Part shown: positions 30,580-40,666 of the stretch, in pieces
How the letters are laid out: each line of letters begins with the position of its first letter
How positions within the stretch are numbered: position 1 is the first letter of the stretch
From: Pseudomonas sp. NFR16
Lineage (GTDB): Bacteria; Pseudomonadota; Gammaproteobacteria; Pseudomonadales; Pseudomonadaceae
Assembly: GCF_900108875.1 (NCBI RefSeq)
Contig: NZ_FNYJ01000003.1
Coordinates: forward strand, 83,969-147,968
Reading direction: 5' to 3'
DNA length: 64,000 bases
Notes under the pieces: generated by a model
Told to the model about the DNA's origin: nothing
The model's input: only the letters and a program-made list of their open reading frames with translations
The model's database searches: none
Position numbers and translations under genes: made by a program

Positions 30580-30668
30580 TGTGGGAGTGAGCGTGCTCAC
30601 GATGGCGGTGTGTCAGTAGACGATGAAGTGCCTGAACTGACGCAATCGTGAGCAAGCTCACTCCCACA
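30580..30668. repeat. 89-bp inverted repeat between convergent genes
   Basis: Arms 30580-30603 and 30645-30668 are inverted copies with one mismatch in 24 (core GGGAGTGAGC). An inner stem GTCAGT/ACTGAC (30612-30617 with 30636-30641) lies inside. It sits exactly between the convergent tldD and yjgA genes, where it could end both transcripts. Confidence 0.8.
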
Positions 30669-30683
30669 GGTGGTGCAGTGGAT

Positions 30684-31205
30684 TTAACGCAATCCGCGCT
30701 TGGTTTCGTCCAGTTCGCGGATGTATTTGAAGATTTTGCGGGTCGCGGTCGGGGCCTTGTTTTGCTTGGCCTCATGCTGAGCCTGGCGGATCAGCGAACG
30801 CAATTGCTGACGGTCGGCTTCGGGGTATTCATTGACGAACTGCTCGAGCACCTCGTCAGTACCGGACACCAGGCGATCGCGCCAGCGTTCCAGATTATGA
30901 AAGCGCTCGTTGTACTGGCGCGTGGAGGCGTCGAGCTGATCGAGCAGCACCAGGATTTCATCCAGGTTCTGATCGCGCATCAGCCGGCCAATGAATGAAA
31001 TATGGCGTTTGCGCGCGATGTGCGCGGTGTGCTTGGGAGCATCGGCCAGCGCCCGACGCAACTCGTCGGTGAGAGGCAGCTTGGCCAGCACATCGGGCTT
31101 GAATGTCGTCAAGCGTTCGCCCAGATCCACCAGAGCGTGAAGCTCTTTTTTGATCTGGGTTTTGCTTTTCTCTCCGTCGAAGGAGTCGTCGTAAGAATCA
31201 ACCAT
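30684..31205 (-). CDS. yjgA: ribosome biogenesis factor YjgA (DUF615)
   Basis: A 173-aa, charged, helical protein of the DUF615 family that binds late 50S assembly intermediates. The segments [36 protein letters not shown] and the [17 protein letters not shown] motif are typical. The start [14 protein letters not shown] at 31205 is preferred; an ATG five codons upstream is possible. It is transcribed toward tldD, away from pmbA. Confidence 0.92.
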   Translation of the reverse strand: MVDSYDDSFDGEKSKTQIKKELHALVDLGERLTTFKPDVLAKLPLTDELRRALADAPKHTAHIARKRHISFIGRLMRDQNLDEILVLLDQLDASTRQYNERFHNLERWRDRLVSGTDEVLEQFVNEYPEADRQQLRSLIRQAQHEAKQNKAPTATRKIFKYIRELDETKRGLR

Positions 31206-31312
31206 GGGGGACGTCCGCAAATAAACGCCGCCATGATAACCAGTCAGGGGCCTGTTGTCCGGCCCAGTCGGTATTCGGTATCTGCCGAAATCAGAATTTG
31301 ATGGAGAAAGTC

Positions 31313-32659
31313 ATGAGTGCATCAGAAAGCGTCGGCCCACAGGCCTTGCCGGCACTGCAACAACAGGTCGAGCAGATCGTCGCCGAAGCCCGGCGCCAGG
31401 GCGCGACGGCGTGTGAGGTTGCCGTTTCGCTGGAGCAGGGGTTGTCGACTTCGGTCCGTCAGCGCGAAGTCGAGACGGTCGAGTTCAACCGGGACCAGGG
31501 CTTTGGCATCACCTTGTACGTCGGCCATCGCAAAGGCTCGGCCAGCACTTCCGCCAGCGGCCCGGATGCCATTCGTGAAACCGTTGCCGCTGCGTTGGCC
31601 ATCGCCAGGCACACCTCGGAAGACGAAAGCTCGGGTCTGGCCGATGCCGCGCTGATGGCCAAGGAGCAACCGGATTTCGACTTGTTTCACCCTTGGGACA
31701 TCAGCCCCGAACAGGCCATCGAGCGCGCATTGATCTGTGAAGCGGCGGCATTCGACGCCGACAGCCGGATCAAGAACGCCGACGGCACGACGCTCAACGT
31801 GCATCAGGGCTGCCGTGTGTACGGCAACAGCCACGGTTTCATCGGCGGCTATGCCTCGACCCGTCACAGTCTGAGCTGCGTGATGATCGCCGAAGGCGAA
31901 GGCCAGATGCAGCGCGATTACTGGTACGACGTCAATCGTCAGGGCGAACTGCTGATGGACGCCGCACTTATCGGCAAGAAAGCCGCGGAGCGCGCGGCCA
32001 GTCGGCTGGGCGCGCGTCCCGTCCCCACCTGCGAGGTGCCGGTGCTGTTTTCGGCGGAACTGGCAGGCGGGCTTTTTGGCAGCTTCCTCGGCGCGATCTC
32101 GGGCGGCAATCTGTATCGCAAGTCGTCTTTCCTCGAAGGCGCGATTGGTCAGCGGCTGTTCCCGGAGTGGATGACCATCGACGAGCGCCCACACCTGATG
32201 CGTGCCATGGGCAGTTCGGCGTTCGACGGTGACGGTCTGGCGACCTACGCCAAACCGTTCGTCGAAAACGGCGATCTGGTGTCGTACATCCTCAGCACCT
32301 ATTCGGGCCGCAAACTCGGCCTGCCGAGCACCGCCAACGCGGGCGGCGTGCACAACCTGTTCGTCTCCCACGGCACTGAAGATCAGGCGGCCCTGATCCG
32401 CCGCATGGGACGCGGCCTGCTGGTCACCGAGCTGATGGGCAGCGGCCTGAACATGGTCACCGGCGACTACTCACGCGGCGCCGCGGGTTTCTGGGTCGAA
32501 AACGGCGAGATCCAGTTCCCGGTCCAGGAAGTGACCATCGCCGGCAACATGAAGGACATGTTCAAGCAGATCGTCGCTGTGGGCAGCGACCTCGAACTGC
32601 GCAGCAACATTCGCACAGGATCCGTGCTGATCGAGAAAATGACCGTCGCAGGGAGCTGA
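31313..32659 (+). CDS. pmbA: metalloprotease PmbA (TldE)
   Basis: A 448-aa partner of TldD; the heterodimer forms the active Zn protease, with this subunit lacking the HExxH motif. EVAVSLEQGLSTSVRQREVE, TYSGRKLGLPSTANAGG and TGDYSRGAAGFWVENGEI are family landmarks. GGAG precedes ATG at 31313. The gene ends in a clear intrinsic terminator. Together with tldD and yjgA it forms a widely conserved locus. Confidence 0.95.
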   Translation: MSASESVGPQALPALQQQVEQIVAEARRQGATACEVAVSLEQGLSTSVRQREVETVEFNRDQGFGITLYVGHRKGSASTSASGPDAIRETVAAALAIARHTSEDESSGLADAALMAKEQPDFDLFHPWDISPEQAIERALICEAAAFDADSRIKNADGTTLNVHQGCRVYGNSHGFIGGYASTRHSLSCVMIAEGEGQMQRDYWYDVNRQGELLMDAALIGKKAAERAASRLGARPVPTCEVPVLFSAELAGGLFGSFLGAISGGNLYRKSSFLEGAIGQRLFPEWMTIDERPHLMRAMGSSAFDGDGLATYAKPFVENGDLVSYILSTYSGRKLGLPSTANAGGVHNLFVSHGTEDQAALIRRMGRGLLVTELMGSGLNMVTGDYSRGAAGFWVENGEIQFPVQEVTIAGNMKDMFKQIVAVGSDLELRSNIRTGSVLIEKMTVAGS

Positions 32660-32685
32660 TATTTCCTGCGTTGCCAGCGTCATCC

Positions 32686-32720
32686 AAAGGCCTGCCCCGA
32701 TTTCGGTGCAGGCCTTTTTT
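32686..32720 (+). terminator. intrinsic terminator of pmbA
   Basis: AAAGGCCTGC pairs with GCAGGCCTTT around a 12-base loop and is followed by a run of T residues. Confidence 0.85.
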
Positions 32721-32857
32721 GTGTATCCGCCCCCATCGCGCTCGCTGTATGTAGCACCGGTTTCCCCGCCGTTTGCGTGACAAGCCACGCTCCTACCCGT
32801 CCACCTGCGCATCCACACTGCGAAACGTCGGGGTTGTTTTGATTCTCGAACTCATTT

Positions 32858-32876
32858 AATAATGAATATCATTCGC
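32858..32876 (+). promoter_or_regulatory. Fur box upstream of fagA
   Basis: AATAATGAATATCATTCGC matches the 19-bp Fur consensus GATAATGATAATCATTATC at 14 of 19 positions, including the inner ATAATGA and ATCATT halves. It lies about 17 bp upstream of the fagA start, as expected for an iron-repressed fagA-fumC-orfX-sodA operon. Confidence 0.8.
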
Positions 32877-32892
32877 TAAATGAGCCTCGGTC

Positions 32893-33280
32893 ATGGGTAC
32901 TGTTCTGCACGAGTCGCCTCACCTGGAAAACTGGCGCGCATTGAGTCTGCGGATTCGCTGTGCCCTTGACCCCGACGAGCCTCGTGTCATTCAGCATTAC
33001 CTGGCCGAAGGCCGTTATCTGGCACGTTTTACGGCAACGCCCCAGGCGCTGATCGTCGAAAGCACGTTCCGTCTGCTGATCGATACCGCCCGCGATACTG
33101 CCCTGCCGTGGCACTGGCGCTGCCTGTGTCTGGATCAGGCCTGGCGTCCGCTCCACGACATGCAGGCCCTCTCGCATTCCTCTTATCAGCGCCAACGCTG
33201 GCAGGCCTTCGCTCATCAACTGGCGACCTGCGTGTTGCTGCCCTCGATTTCTCTCGCTGAACTGATGCAAGGATCCACCG

Positions 33281-33288
<8 letters not shown>
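32893..33288 (+). CDS. fagA: FagA (Fur-associated gene) protein
   Basis: A 131-aa protein of unknown biochemical function, the first gene of the iron-starvation operon described in P. aeruginosa as fagA-fumC-orfX-sodA. It has no signal peptide and no obvious catalytic motif. ENWRALSLRIRCALDPDEPRV and the central WHWRCLCLDQAWRPLHDM are its recognisable parts. A Fur box directly precedes it, and its end overlaps the fumC start by eight bases. Identification rests on sequence resemblance plus operon context. Confidence 0.85.
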
Positions 33289-34657
<1,369 letters not shown>

Positions 34658-34698
34658 CCGTCTGCTACCGCCCACGCTACCGATCGAGGAGGCACGCC

Positions 34699-35160
34699 AT
34701 GGAGCATTGGAAAAGCACCATTCTGAAAGGCAACAGCTGTTTCAACCGTGGCGATCTGGTCGATGCCCGCGAGCTTTATCTGCAAGCGCTGGCGCTTGCT
34801 CAAGTCCTGCTGGAGCGCTGGAGGGACCCCGATGAGGCGGTGGCGGCATTCGTGATTTCTCACCACAACCTGGCGGACCTGCACCTGAGCCTGAAACAGC
34901 CGGAGGAGAGCGCCGAGTACCTGTGCTCCGCGCATCAACGCCTCCTGCACGTGATCCAGAACCCCGACCTTGCGCCCGCGTTGCGTCAGGCCGCCTTCCG
35001 CCACAGCAACAAGACCTACAGCGAACTGTTGGGCTTCATCAGCGAACACGGTGAATACCCACGTACCCATCGCCTGCTCAACAGCACGGGCGAACACTCA
35101 CGTTCGGCGCTTCAGCGCAACGCCGCTGTCGCCGGCGCTTTGTCCTTTGGAGTCCATTGA
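34699..35160 (+). CDS. OrfX of the fagA-fumC-sodA operon
   Basis: A 153-aa soluble, helical protein. [23 protein letters not shown] and [20 protein letters not shown] look like tetratricopeptide-type helix pairs, so it may bind proteins. It corresponds by position to orfX, of unknown function. AGGAGG precedes the ATG. The stop is directly before sodA (one base between). Confidence 0.85.
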   Translation: MEHWKSTILKGNSCFNRGDLVDARELYLQALALAQVLLERWRDPDEAVAAFVISHHNLADLHLSLKQPEESAEYLCSAHQRLLHVIQNPDLAPALRQAAFRHSNKTYSELLGFISEHGEYPRTHRLLNSTGEHSRSALQRNAAVAGALSFGVH

Positions 35161-35161
35161 T

Positions 35162-35773
35162 ATGCCGTATACCTTGCCTGCCTTGCCATACGCCTACGAT
35201 GCCCTTGAGCCGCACATCGATGCGCAAACCATGGAAATCCACTACACCAAACACCACCAGACCTACATCAACAACCTCAACGCAGCCGTCGACGGCACTG
35301 AGTACGCCGACTGGCCGATCGAAAAACTGGTCGCCAGCGTGGCGCAGTTGCCGGAGAAACTGCGTCCTGCGGTGATTAATCAGGGCGGTGGCCACGCCAA
35401 CCATTCGCTGTTCTGGGAGGTCATGAGCCCTTCAGGTGGCGGTCTGCCGTCGGGCAAACTGGCGAAGGCGATCGAATCGCAGCTCGGCGGTTTCGAAGCA
35501 TTCAAAGATGCCTTCACCAAAGCCGCGCTGACTCGTTTTGGCAGTGGCTGGGCCTGGCTGAGCGTCACGCCGCAGAAACAACTGATCGTTGAAAGCAGCG
35601 GTAATCAGGACAGCCCGCTGATGAACGGCAATACGCCGATCCTGGGGCTGGACGTCTGGGAACACGCCTATTACCTGCGTTATCAAAATCGTCGACCTGA
35701 GTACATCGCGGCCTTCTACAACGTCGTGAACTGGGACGAAGTGGCCAAGCGATACGCAGCCGCTCTGGCCTGA
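35162..35773 (+). CDS. sodA: manganese superoxide dismutase
   Basis: A 203-aa cytoplasmic enzyme that dismutates superoxide. The metal ligands are visible: His27 ([11 protein letters not shown]), His81 ([11 protein letters not shown]), Asp164 and His168 ([14 protein letters not shown]). The Fe/Mn-discriminating segments look Mn-type, matching the known operon. It begins one base after orfX ends and is part of the Fur-controlled transcript. A ZIP transporter gene follows after 26 bases. Confidence 0.95.
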   Translation: MPYTLPALPYAYDALEPHIDAQTMEIHYTKHHQTYINNLNAAVDGTEYADWPIEKLVASVAQLPEKLRPAVINQGGGHANHSLFWEVMSPSGGGLPSGKLAKAIESQLGGFEAFKDAFTKAALTRFGSGWAWLSVTPQKQLIVESSGNQDSPLMNGNTPILGLDVWEHAYYLRYQNRRPEYIAAFYNVVNWDEVAKRYAAALA

Positions 35774-35799
35774 ATCCCATTACGAGAAGTAGACGATCT

Positions 35800-36687
35800 A
35801 TGCCTTCGGATTTCCTCACTATCAGCAGCGGACGCTTGTTGCGTCTGGCCATTGGTTCGATTCTTTTGCTGGCTGGCACCGGGCTGCTCATCGCTCAGGG
35901 CCTGTCCTGGCTGAGCCTTGAACCCAGAATGTTGAGGGCGCTGGAAGGCGGAGCGCTGTGCGCCTTGGGCACTGCCCTTGGCGCGGTTCCGGTGCTGGTG
36001 ATTCGCGGGATGCCGGTGGCGGTGTCCGACGGCTTGCTGGGGTTCGGCGCGGGCATCATGCTCGCGGCGACGGCGTTTTCCCTGATCGTGCCAGGCTTGA
36101 GCGCGGCTCAGGATCTGGGCTTCTCGCCTTGGGGTGCGGGCGCCCTGATCAGTGCCGGCATTCTGGCTGGCGCTGTCGGGCTGTTCATCGTTGATTCGCT
36201 GGTTTCGCAGGGCCCGCAGCTGTCCGAGGTTGCGGAAAAACCGGCCATTCCCTCCAATATCTGGCTGTTCGTCATCGCCATCGTCGCCCACAACATTCCG
36301 GAAGGCATGGCCGTGGGCGTCTCGGCGGGAGCAGGCCTGGCCCATGCCGACAGCCTGGCCATGGGCATCGCGTTGCAAGATGTGCCGGAAGGGCTGGTGA
36401 TTGCGCTGGTACTGGCGGCCGCTGGCATGTCGCGTCTGAACGCATTTCTGATCGGCGCCGCTTCCGGTCTGGTGGAGCCGGTCTTCGCCGTGCTGTGTGC
36501 CTGGCTGGTGGAAATCGCCGCGCTGTTGCTACCCGTCGGCCTTGCGCTGGCAGCGGGAGCGATGCTGCTGGTCGTCACCCATGAAATCATCCCGGAGTCC
36601 CGCCGCAACGGTCATGACAAGATCGCTAGCTTCGGGCTGCTGGTCGGTTTCTGCCTCATGATGGTAATGGACACCGCGTTGGCGTGA
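35800..36687 (+). CDS. ZIP family metal transporter
   Basis: A 295-aa membrane protein with about eight helices. The two ZIP metal-site motifs are present: IVAHNIPEGMAVGVSAG in helix IV and GIALQDVPEGLVIAL in helix V, followed by VTHEIIPESRRNG. It imports a divalent metal, probably Zn2+, Mn2+ or Fe2+. The 26-bp gap after sodA suggests it belongs to the same Fur-controlled transcript; supplying Mn to SodA is an attractive but untested idea. Confidence 0.9.
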   Translation: MPSDFLTISSGRLLRLAIGSILLLAGTGLLIAQGLSWLSLEPRMLRALEGGALCALGTALGAVPVLVIRGMPVAVSDGLLGFGAGIMLAATAFSLIVPGLSAAQDLGFSPWGAGALISAGILAGAVGLFIVDSLVSQGPQLSEVAEKPAIPSNIWLFVIAIVAHNIPEGMAVGVSAGAGLAHADSLAMGIALQDVPEGLVIALVLAAAGMSRLNAFLIGAASGLVEPVFAVLCAWLVEIAALLLPVGLALAAGAMLLVVTHEIIPESRRNGHDKIASFGLLVGFCLMMVMDTALA

Positions 36688-36746
36688 GCCGGCCAGCGAC
36701 TGCCTGGCGTTGCAGGGATCGAACATGCGCCATCGGGCGGTCGCGC

Positions 36747-37175
36747 TCAGCGTTGGCCCAGTTTTGCGAGTGTCATGCTGTCCGGCTTGCCGTCGAAAAA
36801 CGCATCGAGCACTTCATTGAACAGAGGGTTTTGTGGTGCGACGCTGGCAAACAGCGTCATGCTCGAGCGCAGTTTCATGTCGTCCGGCGATCCCATGATC
36901 TCGCTCGCGCTGCGATGTCGCCATTTCAACAGCGCTCGCCCGCAACTTTCCAGGCGCGGTCCCAGACAGGGATGCTGAATATACGCCAGCGCTTCTTCAC
37001 GACCGGAAATCCCGAAGCGTTGCGCCATCTCGCTATGGCCCAGGCCTTTCAGCTGCGGAAAAACGAACCACATCCAGTGGCTGCGCTTGCGGCCGTTCTG
37101 TAACTCGGCGAGCGCGCGCTCGAAAATCGGTTCCTGAGCGTCCAGAAAACGTTGCAGATCATGATCGTCTTTCAC
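36747..37175 (-). CDS. DUF1810 family protein
   Basis: A 142-aa soluble protein of the DUF1810 (calpastatin-like) family. The diagnostic blocks are [37 protein letters not shown] and [19 protein letters not shown]. The function is unknown; the family is scattered in bacteria and often found alone. It is divergent from yjdM. Confidence 0.88.
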   Translation of the reverse strand: MKDDHDLQRFLDAQEPIFERALAELQNGRKRSHWMWFVFPQLKGLGHSEMAQRFGISGREEALAYIQHPCLGPRLESCGRALLKWRHRSASEIMGSPDDMKLRSSMTLFASVAPQNPLFNEVLDAFFDGKPDSMTLAKLGQR

Positions 37176-37279
37176 TTCAGCCTCCTGCGGTCTGGCGATG
37201 CTTATGAAGTTATGACTTCGTCTGCAGGCATTGTTCCCGACAAATCCAGGCGCCTCGCCCGCGCTCCGATAAAAACCCT

Positions 37280-37285
37280 TATAAT
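37280..37285 (+). promoter_or_regulatory. -10 element upstream of yjdM
   Basis: A perfect TATAAT lies 34 bp upstream of the yjdM start codon; no convincing -35 is seen 17 bp before it. Confidence 0.45.
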
Positions 37286-37319
37286 CCTGCGCCTATTTCT
37301 TCCCGATGCGAGATCCGCC

Positions 37320-37658
37320 GTGAGCTTACCGCCGTGCCCAAAATGCAATTCCGAATACACCTATGAGGACGGCTCGCAGCTCGTCTGCCCGGAATGCGCC
37401 CATGAGTGGTCCGCCGACGGCGATGCCGAGGCGAACGACGACGTGAAGGTGATCAAGGACTCGGTCGGCAACACGCTGCAGGACGGCGACACGGTCACCG
37501 TGATCAAGGACCTGAAAGTCAAAGGCTCTTCGCTGGTCGTGAAAGTGGGCACGAAGGTGAAAAACATTCGCCTGGTCGACGGCGACCACGACATCGACTG
37601 CAAGATCGACGGCATCGGCGCGATGAAACTGAAGTCAGAATTCGTCAAAAAGGGCTGA
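37320..37658 (+). CDS. yjdM: zinc-ribbon protein YjdM (PhnA family)
   Basis: A 112-aa protein with an N-terminal zinc ribbon ([21 protein letters not shown]) and a C-terminal SH3-like PhnA domain ([20 protein letters not shown]). Older annotations call it an alkylphosphonate utilisation protein, but it is not part of a phn operon here and the role is uncertain. The GTG start at 37320 begins the conserved (M)SLPPCPKC; upstream ATGs in frame are far from the family N-terminus. Confidence 0.9.
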   Translation: MSLPPCPKCNSEYTYEDGSQLVCPECAHEWSADGDAEANDDVKVIKDSVGNTLQDGDTVTVIKDLKVKGSSLVVKVGTKVKNIRLVDGDHDIDCKIDGIGAMKLKSEFVKKG

Positions 37659-37726
37659 AGCGGCAGTTTGCTGACTCCGCAAAGCTGTCCGCGCGATCCC
37701 CAGGATTTACGGCCAACCTCAAAACC

Positions 37727-37752
37727 GGTGGGAGCGAGCTTGCTCGCGAAGA
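37727..37752. repeat. REP-like palindrome (GGGAGCGAGC family), second copy
   Basis: GGGAGCGAGCTTGCTCGCG contains the self-complementary CGAGC-TTG-GCTCG-type core common between genes in Pseudomonas. A related copy is at 12748-12774 in the other orientation. Confidence 0.65.
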
Positions 37753-37794
37753 CTGATTTCCAGCCGCTACATCTCCAACGGTCGCACCGGCCTA

Positions 37795-37858
37795 TTCCCA
37801 GCTGAAGCCGGTCCTACTGACGCTGCGGGCTTTTCGTAGGACCGGCTTCAGCCGGGAA
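37795..37858. repeat. REP pair (GTAGGACCGGCT family), copy 3
   Basis: Arms 37795-37817 and 37836-37858 are inverted copies (22 of 23) around an 18-base loop. The same core as copies 1 and 2 is present. Confidence 0.85.
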
Positions 37859-38033
37859 AGCGTCGGATGCCAGGGCGCATTCTTCAGGCCGGGCAAACCT
37901 TCCAGGTTTGCATGTCTTATCCTTCCGACACTTCGGATTTTTCCTACGGGCACAGTGGCTCTTCTATCCCTGCGTCCCCCGCAAATTTCATAGCCTTGCA
38001 GCCTTGTGATGGGCTGGGTGATGGATAGCTTGG

Positions 38034-38459
38034 ATGTCGAGTTTTTATGAATATTTCAAAGAGAACATGGAAGGCATGGGGTTGCCTGCGCCTGAGTCGC
38101 TTTTCGGCTCGGTCACGAGCGCAGTTGCAACAGCGAGCACGCTGCTTGGCCAGATTGATAAATTCGGCGAACGGGTGACGATCAGTGAACTTTTACGCGC
38201 TGGCACGAAGCTGGAGCAATTGGCGATGATAGGAGCGTGCTCGGCAGCGTTCTACGTCGGTGCGGTGATTGGCAGTATTGCCGTTGCCACCGGAAGAGCG
38301 CTTGGCAATGGCACGACGCTGGGGGACGTGCTCTTTACTGCACAAAAACTCGACCTCATGGCTGATTGGCTCGCCCACTGTCTGCACCGGTATCCAGGCA
38401 TGTACCAAACCGCGACATCAAACAGGGACAGCTATCGATTCTTGGGACATGTAGCGTGA
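38034..38459 (+). CDS. small hydrophobic protein with glycine-rich membrane segment; candidate pore-forming effector
   Basis: A 141-aa protein I cannot assign to a named family with confidence. There is no signal peptide. Residues 1-20 (MSSFYEYFKENMEGMGLPAP) are polar. Residues ~24-41 form a weakly hydrophobic helix, and residues ~63-88 are strongly hydrophobic and small-residue-rich (AAFYVGAVIGSIAVATG, with a G76-x3-G80 pair). The C-terminal 50 residues are polar. The next gene, a 53-aa two-helix membrane protein, overlaps the stop by a GTGA. This size, hydropathy and pairing resemble type VI secretion pore-forming effectors with membrane immunity proteins (such as Ssp6/Sip6 or Tse4/Tsi4). 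That is inference only; no secretion gene lies nearby. The ribosome site (GGAT) is weak. Confidence 0.7.
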   Translation: MSSFYEYFKENMEGMGLPAPESLFGSVTSAVATASTLLGQIDKFGERVTISELLRAGTKLEQLAMIGACSAAFYVGAVIGSIAVATGRALGNGTTLGDVLFTAQKLDLMADWLAHCLHRYPGMYQTATSNRDSYRFLGHVA

Positions 38460-38617
38460 GGGACTCAATCTTGCTGCTGACGGTTGCTACCCTCGTCGCA
38501 TCGGCTGCATGGATGTTCTGGCACTACCTTGCCTTGGATGGTTTTCAGCTACTCACCACGGTTGCGGTTGTAGCGCTGGCAGTGGACAACGTGCGCTTGC
38601 GATGCCGCATCAGCTAG
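38456..38617 (+). CDS. 53-aa membrane protein overlapping the preceding gene; candidate immunity protein
   Basis: A GTG at 38456 overlaps the previous stop (GTGA) and opens a 53-aa reading frame. Two hydrophobic segments, residues ~4-23 (SILLLTVATLVASAAWMFW) and ~31-44 (QLLTTVAVVALAVD), are joined by a short loop, and the tail NVRLRCRIS is positive. Its start has no independent ribosome site, so expression would rely on coupling. It ends inside the last eight bases of the convergent sensor-kinase gene. The overlap and hydropathy suggest a functional partner of the upstream protein; the role is inferred. Confidence 0.6.
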   Translation: MRDSILLLTVATLVASAAWMFWHYLALDGFQLLTTVAVVALAVDNVRLRCRIS

Positions 38618-39974
38618 GCAAATTAATCCCGAACGTATTCTCACCGTGTGCGCTGCGCACGAATACGGTGCCGCCGTGCATCAAGGCGATGGCTTTGACG
38701 ATGGCCAGGCCAAGGCCGTGGTTGGCGCCGCTGTTGCTGCGCGAAGCGTCGACGCGATAGAAACGTTCGAACAGCCGGGGCAGGTGCTCGCCGGATATTT
38801 CAGCCCCGGGGTTGGTGACGCCGATGCTGACGTGGTCCCCTTCATCGGCGATCTCCACGACAATCAGGTGCCCAGGTGAGGTGTGCTGCACAGCGTTGTG
38901 CAGCAGGTTGATCAAGGCCCGGCGCAGATGTGCCTTTTCGATGCGCGCGCTGGCATCACCTTTCACCTGAACCTGCACCTGTGCGTCTTCGAGGATGAAA
39001 TCCAGGTAATCCAGGGTCTTTGCCACCTCTGCGGCCAGCGACGCCTGGCTCAGTTGCGTCGCCTTGCTGCCCTGATCGGCGCTGGCGAGAAACAGCATGT
39101 CATTGATGATCGAACGCAGCCGTTCAAGCTCCTCAAGGTTGGATTGCAGCACCTCGAAGTAATGTTCAGCGGAGCGTCCACGGGTCAGCGCCACTTGCGT
39201 CTGGCCAATGAGATTGGTCAGCGGCGAGCGCAGCTCATGAGCCACGTCCGCGTTGAACGACTCCAGCCGCGAATACGCCTGCTCGACCCGTTCCAGCGTC
39301 GAGTTGAACGAGGTCACGAACTGGTCGAGCTCAGGCGGCAACGGCGACAGCTGCAAGCGCCCGCTCAGGCGCGGCGGCGCCAGCTTACGGGCCTCCAGCG
39401 ACAGGTCATGCAACGGCTTCAGACCGATCCGCGCCACCCAATACCCCAACGCCGACGCCAGCACGATGCCGATGGCGGCCAGACTGATCAGCGCGATCAG
39501 CAGGGAATGCTGCGTCTGCCAGAAAGTTTCGGTGTCGATCGCCGTCAGGAAACGCAACGGCGGACGCTGATCCTTGGCCGGAAACTGACTGACCAGCACC
39601 TTGAACGGGTAATCGTGATCCTTCAGGTTCAGGTCGCGCATGCCCAGCGGACCTTTGGCGAAGGTGCGGATGTCGACGTCTGGGTTGCCGAATTCATAGG
39701 TCGGGTTGTCGCTGACCACCCAGAACCGCAGGCGTTTGTCTTCCTCGCTCAGCAGTTTCAGCTTGGCGTTGATCTTGGCCCAGTGCTCGGGATTGCCATA
39801 ACGCTGAACCGCTGACTCCAGCACGCTGTAGCGCGCATCGACTTCGGCTTCCGGCAGCAAGCCCAGGCTTCTGTCTACCTGAAGATACAGAGCCCAGCCG
39901 ATCAGCAGAAACACCAGCAGCGCCACCAGCGCAAACATGCCGCTCAGGCGCAGGGCGATGGAATTACTCGACAC
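38610..39974 (-). CDS. heavy-metal-type sensor histidine kinase (CusS/CopS-like)
   Basis: A 454-aa inner-membrane kinase. Membrane helix 1 is at ~13-32; the periplasmic sensor domain spans ~33-155; helix 2 is at ~157-180, followed by HAMP. The DHp box has the phospho-acceptor His246 in FNADVAHELRSPLTNL; the ATPase domain contains LINLLHNAVQHT and GLGLAIVKAIALMHGG. Overall it resembles the CusS/CopS/CzcS/IrlS family. Its start overlaps the response-regulator gene by 11 bases. The signal could be a metal or a pump substrate. Confidence 0.9.
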   Translation of the reverse strand: MSSNSIALRLSGMFALVALLVFLLIGWALYLQVDRSLGLLPEAEVDARYSVLESAVQRYGNPEHWAKINAKLKLLSEEDKRLRFWVVSDNPTYEFGNPDVDIRTFAKGPLGMRDLNLKDHDYPFKVLVSQFPAKDQRPPLRFLTAIDTETFWQTQHSLLIALISLAAIGIVLASALGYWVARIGLKPLHDLSLEARKLAPPRLSGRLQLSPLPPELDQFVTSFNSTLERVEQAYSRLESFNADVAHELRSPLTNLIGQTQVALTRGRSAEHYFEVLQSNLEELERLRSIINDMLFLASADQGSKATQLSQASLAAEVAKTLDYLDFILEDAQVQVQVKGDASARIEKAHLRRALINLLHNAVQHTSPGHLIVVEIADEGDHVSIGVTNPGAEISGEHLPRLFERFYRVDASRSNSGANHGLGLAIVKAIALMHGGTVFVRSAHGENTFGINLPS

Positions 39975-40641
39975 GACGGCTCTCCAGCACGTACCCCATG
40001 CCCCGGATCGTGTGCAGCAGTTTCTGCTCGAACGGCCCGTCCAGCTTGGCCCGCAGACGTTTTATCGCGACTTCGACAACGTTCGCGTCGCTGTCGAAAT
40101 TGATGTCCCAGACCATCTCGGCAATCGAGGTTTTCGACAGGATTTCGCCCTGGCGGCGAGCCAGTACGCTGAGCAGCGAGAACTCCTTGGCCGTCAGGTC
40201 CAGGCGCGCGCCGGCGCGGGTCGCCTTGCGGCTGATCAAATCGATCCACAGATCGGCAATGCTGATCTGCACCGGCTCGTGCCCCCCGCTGCGTCGGGTG
40301 AGCGCCTGCAACCGGGCAACCAGCTCGAGAAAGGAAAACGGTTTGCCGAGGTAATCGTCCGCGCCTTCGCGCAGTCCGCGAACCCGGTCATCGACGTTCT
40401 CACGCGCCGTCAGCATGATCACCGGGGTCTGCTTGCGGGCACGCAAGGCGCGCAACACGCCGTAGCCATCCAGGCCAGGAAGCATGACGTCGAGAATGAT
40501 GACCGCGTACTCGCTTTCCAGCGCCATGTGCAAGCCTTCGATGCCCTCGCGTGCGACATCGGTGGTGTATCCCTGTTCGGTCAGGCCGCGATGCAGGTAG
40601 TCCGCGGTTTTCTCTTCGTCTTCGATAATCAGGACGCGCAT
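39964..40641 (-). CDS. heavy-metal-type response regulator (OmpR family)
   Basis: A 225-aa CusR/CopR/IrlR-like regulator. The receiver domain has Asp7/Asp9-type acidic residues (IIEDEEKTADYL), phospho-acceptor Asp51 (VIILDVMLPGLDGYG) and Lys in LGKPFSFLELVARL. A winged-helix domain follows (LDLTAKEFSLLSVL, VVEVAIKRLRAKLD, IRGMGYVLE). It lies 25 bases downstream of the RND pump and overlaps the kinase gene, so it is expressed with the pump. A CusR-like box upstream of the operon suggests autoregulation. Confidence 0.92.
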   Translation of the reverse strand: MRVLIIEDEEKTADYLHRGLTEQGYTTDVAREGIEGLHMALESEYAVIILDVMLPGLDGYGVLRALRARKQTPVIMLTARENVDDRVRGLREGADDYLGKPFSFLELVARLQALTRRSGGHEPVQISIADLWIDLISRKATRAGARLDLTAKEFSLLSVLARRQGEILSKTSIAEMVWDINFDSDANVVEVAIKRLRAKLDGPFEQKLLHTIRGMGYVLESRRVE

Positions 40642-40666
40642 GGGTCCACTCTCACTTGTTCGCTGC

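Larger units (their letters stand above)
37659..38033. other. intergenic region rich in palindromes
   Basis: This 375-bp gap holds a GGGAGCGAGC-family REP (37727-37752), a REP pair (37795-37858) and an 8-bp-stem hairpin GCAAACCT-TCC-AGGTTTGC (37893-37911). A small TCCG/CGGA stem followed by five Ts lies near 37925-37940. The promoter of the following hydrophobic gene must lie in its last ~100 bases; no strong -35/-10 pair was recognised. Confidence 0.65.
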
